From Pseudoflavonifractor sp. An44 (GTDB lineage Bacteria; Bacillota; Clostridia; Oscillospirales; Oscillospiraceae), in the NCBI RefSeq assembly GCF_002161675.1, contig NZ_NFIH01000005.1, forward strand, positions 1-64,000: a stretch of 64,000 nt of DNA, read 5' to 3'. Positions 59,355 to 64,000 of the stretch are shown piece by piece. How positions within the stretch are numbered: the stretch's first letter is position 1; each line of letters opens with the position of its first letter. The translations under genes and the position numbers were made by a program. Below the pieces are notes generated by a model that worked only from the letters and a program-made list of their open reading frames with translations, made no database searches and had not been told where the DNA came from.

Positions 59355-60446
59355 ATGTCCAGCCGCATTTTCCAGAGCATCGTTCTCCAGATGAAGGATT
59401 GCTCCGACCGAGCCATCGGAGTCATCGACGAGCAGGGCACCGTACTGGCATGTAACGAATTGGCTTACATTGGTGAGAAGTGGGGGAATGTACCCGCACT
59501 GTTGGCTGCCGAAGGGGACAACATGGTGGTGAGCAATGGCTTCACCTTTAAGGCCATGTCCGGTTGGAATGGTCAGTTTGACTATGCCGCCTTTGTCCGG
59601 GGCGAAGATGAGCAGGCTGCCACCATGTGCGCCATGGCCACCATCGCGCTCAACGGTGCCAAGACCTATTATGAGGAGAAGCACGACAAGGCTACCTTTG
59701 TCAAGAACATCCTGTCCGACAACATCCTCCTGGGCGACATCTATGTCCGGGCCAAGGAGCTGCACTTCGTCTCCGAGGTGCCCCGGGTGGTCCTGCTGGT
59801 GCGCCAGCTGGGTGTGCCCGACGTGTCCGCCGTGGATGTGATGACCAACCTGTACCCCGACCGTCAGACCGACTTCGTCCTCTCCCTCAGCGAGACCGAC
59901 GTGGCCCTGGTCAAGCAGCTCAGCGAGCACACCGATGCCCGGGACGTGTACAAGATCGCCCAGAACATCCAGGAGACCCTGCTGCGGGAGCTGGGAATCA
60001 AGACCGTTGTGGGTATGGGCACCGTGGTGGGCCATGTCCGGGATCTGGCCCGGTCCTATAAGGAGGCCCAGGTGGCCATCGAGGTGGGCAAGGTGTTTGA
60101 CACCGAGCGCTCCATCATCAACTATGAGAACCTGGGTATTGGCCGTCTGATCTATCAGCTGCCCACCACTCTGTGTGAGATGTTCCTGCAAGAGGTCTTT
60201 AAGAAGAACCCCATTGATGCCCTGGACCAGGAGACCCTGTTCACCATCAACAAGTTCTTCGAGAACAACCTCAACGTCTCCGAGACCGCCCGTAAGCTGT
60301 TTGTCCACCGCAACACCTTGGTCTATCGACTGGAAAAGATCAAAAAGCTCACCGGCCTGGACCTGAGAGAGTTTGACGACGCCATCACCTTCAAGGTGGC
60401 CCTGATGGTCAAAAAGTATCTGGTTTCCCGGGGAATTGAGTCCTAA
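59355..60446 (+). CDS. PucR/CdaR-type helix-turn-helix regulator
   Basis: A 363-aa regulator. The N-terminal part (about 1-130) looks like a sensory domain of the sugar-diacid type (QSIVLQMKDCSDRAIGVIDE, 20 residues). A GGDEF-like CdaR middle domain and a C-terminal PucR helix-turn-helix follow (NVSETARKLFVHRNTLVYRL, 20 residues, then EKIKKLTGLDLREF). AAAGGGG precedes the ATG. It stands directly before ftsE in its own transcript, so control of cell-envelope genes is possible but unproven. A terminator follows. Confidence 0.85.
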   Translation: MSSRIFQSIVLQMKDCSDRAIGVIDEQGTVLACNELAYIGEKWGNVPALLAAEGDNMVVSNGFTFKAMSGWNGQFDYAAFVRGEDEQAATMCAMATIALNGAKTYYEEKHDKATFVKNILSDNILLGDIYVRAKELHFVSEVPRVVLLVRQLGVPDVSAVDVMTNLYPDRQTDFVLSLSETDVALVKQLSEHTDARDVYKIAQNIQETLLRELGIKTVVGMGTVVGHVRDLARSYKEAQVAIEVGKVFDTERSIINYENLGIGRLIYQLPTTLCEMFLQEVFKKNPIDALDQETLFTINKFFENNLNVSETARKLFVHRNTLVYRLEKIKKLTGLDLREFDDAITFKVALMVKKYLVSRGIES

Positions 60447-60460
60447 TTTGTCACCCGTTC

Positions 60461-60490
60461 AAAGAGCACCTGGTTCCAGGTGCTCTTTTC
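60461..60490 (+). terminator. Intrinsic terminator after the PucR/CdaR-like gene
   Basis: Stem AGAGCACCTGG/CCAGGTGCTCT with a T-run. Confidence 0.88.
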
Positions 60491-60516
60491 CTATTTACAT
60501 ATATGGGCATAAATTG

Positions 60517-60545
60517 TTGACACAGGTCAAAGGGCAGTATATAAT
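60517..60545 (+). promoter_or_regulatory. Promoter of ftsEX operon
   Basis: Consensus TTGACA (60517-60522) and TATAAT (60540-60545), exactly 17 bp apart, 58 bp before the ftsE ATG. Confidence 0.88.
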
Positions 60546-60602
60546 GAGAAAAGATATGTGTAACAAATGGTTACAAATAGTTACTACGGAGAGGTCAATT
60601 CC

Positions 60603-61283
60603 ATGATACGAATGGTGGACGTTTATAAAGAATATGACAACGGCACAAAAGCCATAAAAGGACTGAATTTACGGATAGATGACGGAGAATTCGCTTTTCT
60701 GGTGGGGCCTTCCGGCTCAGGTAAATCCACCATCATCAAGCTTTTGACGGCGGAAGAATTTGCCACCAAGGGACGCGTGATGGTAAATGGTTACAACCTC
60801 AGCACCATCAAGCGCCGCCAGATTCCCAAGATGCGCCGCACCCTGGGTGTCATCTTCCAGGACTTCCGACTCATCGACAAAAAGACGGTGTGGGGCAACC
60901 TGGAATTTACCATGCGCATCATCGGCGCCACCAACCGGGAGATGAGAAAGCGCATTCCTTACGTACTGGACCTGGTGGGCTTGAGCGACAAGGCAAAAGC
61001 CTACCCCAACGAGATGAGCGGCGGCGAGCAGCAGCGTGTGGCCATTGCCCGAGCACTGGTGAACAATCCCCAGATGATCATCGCCGACGAGCCCACCGGC
61101 AACCTGGACCCCCAGCGCTCCCTGGAAATCATGACTCTGCTGGAGCGCATCAACTCCATGGGCACCACCATGCTGGTGGTCACCCACGAGCGAGGCCTTG
61201 TCAATCATTTCTCCAAGCGTGTGGTGGCCATCCAAAACGGAGAACTCATCAGCGATGAAGAGGGAGGCTACTACAAACTATGA
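60603..61283 (+). CDS. ftsE: Cell division ATP-binding protein FtsE
   Basis: ABC-type ATPase (226 aa) that with FtsX gates peptidoglycan hydrolases across the membrane. Walker A is [13 protein letters not shown], the Q-loop [14 protein letters not shown], the signature [15 protein letters not shown], Walker [14 protein letters not shown] and the switch His lies in VVTHERG. GAGAGG lies before the ATG at 60603. It overlaps ftsX by four bases, so they are coupled. The downstream M23 hydrolase is the likely client. Confidence 0.95.
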   Translation: MIRMVDVYKEYDNGTKAIKGLNLRIDDGEFAFLVGPSGSGKSTIIKLLTAEEFATKGRVMVNGYNLSTIKRRQIPKMRRTLGVIFQDFRLIDKKTVWGNLEFTMRIIGATNREMRKRIPYVLDLVGLSDKAKAYPNEMSGGEQQRVAIARALVNNPQMIIADEPTGNLDPQRSLEIMTLLERINSMGTTMLVVTHERGLVNHFSKRVVAIQNGELISDEEGGYYKL

Positions 61284-62170
61284 GAAAACGGCGAACCAAC
61301 CTTGGATATTTTATCAGCGAGGGATTTCACAGCATCTTCTCCCACGGGCTGATGTCCTTTGCCGCTGTGTGCATGATTGTGGCTTGCCTCATTATCATGG
61401 GCTCCTTTAGTTTGCTGGCTCTGAACGCCGACCAGGTGATGAGCCAGTTGGAGAGTGAAAACGTCTTTTACGCCTACATCGACGAGAACTATACCGACGA
61501 ACAGATTACCGAGCTGGAGGCCAAGGTCAAACAGATTGACAACGTGGCCTCGGTGGAGTTTGTCAGCCGGGAACAGGCCAAGGAGGAATACCTGGGAGGC
61601 CGCACCGAGGAGATGTTTGTGAACATGCCCGACGAGGTGTTCCGGGACCGCTTGGTCATCCACGTCTATGATCTGGAGAAGTTCTCCCAGACGGTGGATG
61701 AGGTGTCCGCCCTGGAAGGGGTGGCAGATCACCGGGCGGAGCAGGACTTGACCGATGCATTTATCACCGTTCGAAATGTGGCCACCGCTGTGGCAGGCAT
61801 TCTGATCGGCATTTTGGCGGCCATCTCCCTGTTTATCATTGCCAATACGGTACGCCTGGCGGCCTTCGCCCGCCGGGAGGAGATCGCCATCATGAAGATG
61901 TGCGGTGCCAGCGACAGCTTCATCCGCTGGCCCTTCGTCATTGAAGGTATGCTGTTGGGCCTGTTTGGAGCCCTGTTGGCCTTCTTTGCCCAGTGGGGCA
62001 TTTACGCCGGGGTGTACAAAGCGGTGATGACCAGCAGTGCCGCTACCATCGTCATTCCGGTGACCTTCGGGGCGGTTTGGTATTGGGTGCTGGGGGTCTT
62101 TGCCCTGGCAGGTGTCCTCATTGGTGTGTGCGGCTCTGGCTTGGCCATCCGCCGCTTCCTGCGTGTGTAA
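61280..62170 (+). CDS. ftsX: Cell division protein FtsX
   Basis: Membrane partner of FtsE (296 aa) that passes ATP-driven motion to extracellular hydrolases. One N-terminal helix (about 25-48) precedes a large exterior domain (about 50-165; NVFYAYIDENYTDEQITELE, 20 residues). Three helices follow at the C-terminus, with the conserved ARREEIAIMKMCGASDSFIR loop between them. Coupled to ftsE by ATGA. Confidence 0.95.
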   Translation: MRKRRTNLGYFISEGFHSIFSHGLMSFAAVCMIVACLIIMGSFSLLALNADQVMSQLESENVFYAYIDENYTDEQITELEAKVKQIDNVASVEFVSREQAKEEYLGGRTEEMFVNMPDEVFRDRLVIHVYDLEKFSQTVDEVSALEGVADHRAEQDLTDAFITVRNVATAVAGILIGILAAISLFIIANTVRLAAFARREEIAIMKMCGASDSFIRWPFVIEGMLLGLFGALLAFFAQWGIYAGVYKAVMTSSAATIVIPVTFGAVWYWVLGVFALAGVLIGVCGSGLAIRRFLRV

Positions 62171-62180
62171 AAGGAGTGTC

Positions 62181-63512
62181 ATGATGAAAAAAACAGGAAT
62201 CCGAGTCATGGTGTTGCTTCTGGCTGTGGTCATGCTGTTGTCCGTACTTATGCCCGCCATGACCACGTTGGCTGGCGCAGCTGTGACACAGCAAGACATT
62301 GACAACTACAAGAGCAGCCTCCAAGATGTCCAGGGTCAGCGGTCTGAGCTGCAAAAGAAGCTGGATGCCCTTCAGGACGACAAGGAGGCCACGCAAGAGA
62401 AGCTGGCTCTGCTCCAGGAGCAAATCCTCCTCACCGAGCAGCAGATCGGCGAGAGCCAGAAGCTGCTGGACAGCTATGACCAGCAGATCGAGGACAAAAA
62501 GGCCGAGATCACCGAGCTGGAGGAGCAGGAGGACCAGCAGTACGACGAGTTCTACACCCAGACCCGCTGGATGGAAGAGAACGGCGGCGCCTCCTTTATC
62601 TCTATCATTTTCCAGGCCTCCAGCTTTTCGGAGTTGCTGGACTACATGATGCTGGTCACCGACATCATGAACTACAACGATAAGATCATCACCCAGCTGG
62701 AGCAGACCCAGGCAGATCTGGCCCAGGCCCGGGATGATCTGCAGAGCGCCCGGGATGAGCAGGCAGCTGCCCAGAGCCAGCTGGAGACCGCCAAGGCTGA
62801 TTTGAACAGCCAGAAGAAAGAGGCGGACGAGTACTATCAGCAGCTGCTGGAGGATGAGAAGAGCTACGACAGCGAGGAAGCTCAACTGGAGGCTGAACAG
62901 AAGCAGATCGAGGCAGATTTGGCTGAGGCTGAGGAGAAGTATAAGAAGCAGCTGGAAGAGGCCAAGAAGCCCAAGCCCACCCCCACGCCCGCTCCTCCCA
63001 GCAATGGTGGCAACACTGGTGGCGGTAGCAGTACTGGTGGTGGAGGTAACTCCGGTGGCGGCAGCAGCAACCCCGTGGTGGACCCCTCCGGTAACTGGTA
63101 TTGGCCTTTGCCTGGCTACTATTACATCTCCTCTGTGTTCGGCGGTCGTTATCATCCCATCACTGGTGTGTGGGAGACCCACACCGGCACTGATGTTCCC
63201 GCTCCCGGCGGTACCCCCATCCAGTGTGCCAAGGACGGTGTGGTGACCACTGTGGTGCCTGAGAGTGCCGGCAGCAGTTACGGTAACTACTGCATTGTGT
63301 ACCATGGAGATGGCTATGCCACTCTGTACGCTCATATGCAGAGCACACCCAGCGTCAGTGTGGGTGAGTCTGTGTCCGCCGGTCAGGTGATTGGTTACGT
63401 GGGCACCACTGGCAGCTCCACCGGTAACCACCTGCACTTTGAGCTGCGTATCAACGGCCAGCGCGCCAGCGCCCTGGATCTCTATCCCAACCTGAGCTTC
63501 AGTGGGCTGTAA
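62181..63512 (+). CDS. M23 peptidoglycan endopeptidase with coiled-coil domain (EnvC/PcsB-like arrangement)
   Basis: Secreted cell-wall hydrolase (443 aa). A signal peptide (MMKKTGIRVMVLLLAVVMLL and on, cleaved near AGA) is followed by a long coiled coil (about 35-265) and a Pro/Gly/Ser linker (about 268-305). A LytM/M23 domain has the zinc ligands in ETHTGTDVPAPGG (His and Asp) and HLHFELRING (HxH). Coiled-coil hydrolases next to FtsEX are activated by FtsX, as with EnvC and PcsB. AAAGGAG lies upstream of two adjacent ATGs; either may be used. Confidence 0.92.
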   Translation: MMKKTGIRVMVLLLAVVMLLSVLMPAMTTLAGAAVTQQDIDNYKSSLQDVQGQRSELQKKLDALQDDKEATQEKLALLQEQILLTEQQIGESQKLLDSYDQQIEDKKAEITELEEQEDQQYDEFYTQTRWMEENGGASFISIIFQASSFSELLDYMMLVTDIMNYNDKIITQLEQTQADLAQARDDLQSARDEQAAAQSQLETAKADLNSQKKEADEYYQQLLEDEKSYDSEEAQLEAEQKQIEADLAEAEEKYKKQLEEAKKPKPTPTPAPPSNGGNTGGGSSTGGGGNSGGGSSNPVVDPSGNWYWPLPGYYYISSVFGGRYHPITGVWETHTGTDVPAPGGTPIQCAKDGVVTTVVPESAGSSYGNYCIVYHGDGYATLYAHMQSTPSVSVGESVSAGQVIGYVGTTGSSTGNHLHFELRINGQRASALDLYPNLSFSGL

Positions 63513-63527
63513 AGTATGATTTCTCTG

Positions 63528-63567
63528 AGGGGGTGCAGACTGGTTCTGCACCCCCTGGTTCTTTTTT
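63528..63567 (+). terminator. Intrinsic terminator after the M23 peptidase gene
   Basis: Stem AGGGGGTGCAGA/TCTGCACCCCCT followed by GGTTCTTTTTT. Confidence 0.88.
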
Positions 63568-63617
63568 GAAATGTGGGTGTATGGTCCCGCATAAGCATAG
63601 GCCAAGGAGGTTATCAC

Positions 63618-64000
63618 ATGGAGGAACAACAAAAAAAGCGCCGCCGGTTTCCCGGCTGGGCGAAGATCGTCATAGCGGTGGTACTGACTCTGGTGCTGAC
63701 ACTGGGAGCCGTGGCAGGCGCCGCTGTGGTGGTGTTTGGTAAGGATGGCATCGCCCTGATGCAGGGATATCTGCTGGCCAAGTTCTCCTTTGTGGAGACG
63801 GATGCAGACCTGTCCAAGGCGGTGGACAGTGCTCTGGACGGCATGGTGGAAGGGCTGGGAGACCGTTGGTCCTACTACCTGGACCCGGAGAGCTACCAGA
63901 ACACCTTGCAGAGCCGGGCCAACAACTATGTGGGCATCGGCGTCACTGTCAGCTATGACCGGGAGGATGGCCTGTTGGTGCAGGAGGTCACCGAAGAGGG
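63618..64000 (+). CDS. S41-family C-terminal processing protease, cut by the window end
   Basis: The first 127 codons are present. MEEQQKKRRRFPGWAKIVIA leads into a membrane anchor (about 15-42). ALDGMVEGLGDRWSYYLDPE (20 residues) is the usual CtpA lead-in, and YVGIGVTVSYDREDGLLVQE (20 residues) opens the PDZ domain. The catalytic Ser/Lys part lies beyond 64000. CAAGGAGG precedes the ATG. Position after ftsEX and the M23 hydrolase matches the ftsEX-envC-ctpA order common in Clostridia. Confidence 0.88.
   Translation, partial: MEEQQKKRRRFPGWAKIVIAVVLTLVLTLGAVAGAAVVVFGKDGIALMQGYLLAKFSFVETDADLSKAVDSALDGMVEGLGDRWSYYLDPESYQNTLQSRANNYVGIGVTVSYDREDGLLVQEVTEE

Overview
The window looks like a chromosomal segment of a GC-rich, spore-forming Clostridia, most likely Oscillospiraceae (Flavonifractor/Pseudoflavonifractor/Lawsonibacter-like). 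This is inferred from family content, not from a database match: spoVAD/spoVAE with a sigma-G-like promoter, TmcAL, Mini-III RNase, RqcH, YbxF in front of the str operon, an S-box leader on metK, a T-box leader on pheST and an alr-mazF neighbourhood. No rRNA or tRNA gene was seen. Many starts were moved inward from the longest open frame because a ribosome-binding site, or a promoter lying inside the longer frame, decides them.

Layout. 1-10.5 kb: ackA (minus), then tmcAL, an acyltransferase, pepT, a rhomboid-like membrane protein, an anchored 5'-nucleotidase and feoAB. 10.5-14.4 kb: a SLOG-like gene divergent from an XRE regulator with three shared operator-like boxes, metK with an S-box leader, and spoVAD-spoVAE without spoVAC. 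14.5-22.5 kb: a Cys-rich protein, acyl-ACP thioesterase and P-type ATPase cluster, a HAD phosphatase, an MBL hydrolase, a GNAT enzyme, an internally deleted Na+ symporter pseudogene and icd. 22.5-28.7 kb: a type II-A CRISPR-Cas9 locus. 28.7-43.2 kb: a minus-strand block with a ClpE-like unfoldase, CvpA, DUF5711, truA, ecfT-A2-A1, an rRNA-type methyltransferase, purF and pheST. 43.3-48.4 kb: a lipoprotein, alr, mazF, a candidate structured small RNA, mrnC and rqcH. 49-55.6 kb: gltX (minus), then ybxF-rpsL-rpsG-fusA-tuf. 55.7-64 kb: an AT-rich pair of unknown genes, mscS, a DUF4830 protein, an RsuA-type pseudouridine synthase, a PucR/CdaR-like regulator and ftsE-ftsX-M23 peptidase-S41 protease (cut by the window end).

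The most unusual part is the CRISPR locus. Cas9 (1348 aa) keeps every catalytic residue, and a promoter-tracrRNA-terminator unit, csn2 and 11 spacers are present. However, cas1 and cas2 are reduced to 69 and 35 codons by internal in-frame losses that keep both gene ends and the stop/start overlaps leading into csn2. The array leader, read from a good promoter at the csn2 3' end, carries an inverted copy of the repeat that can pair with repeat 1 over 17 + 7 bp. This suggests an interference-only locus with a self-folding leader.

A second theme is intergenic DNA packed with abutting hairpins of unrelated sequence (about 1429-1655, 45046-45182, 45579-45804 and 48462-48921). The last includes a roughly 350-bp element bounded by inverted repeats.
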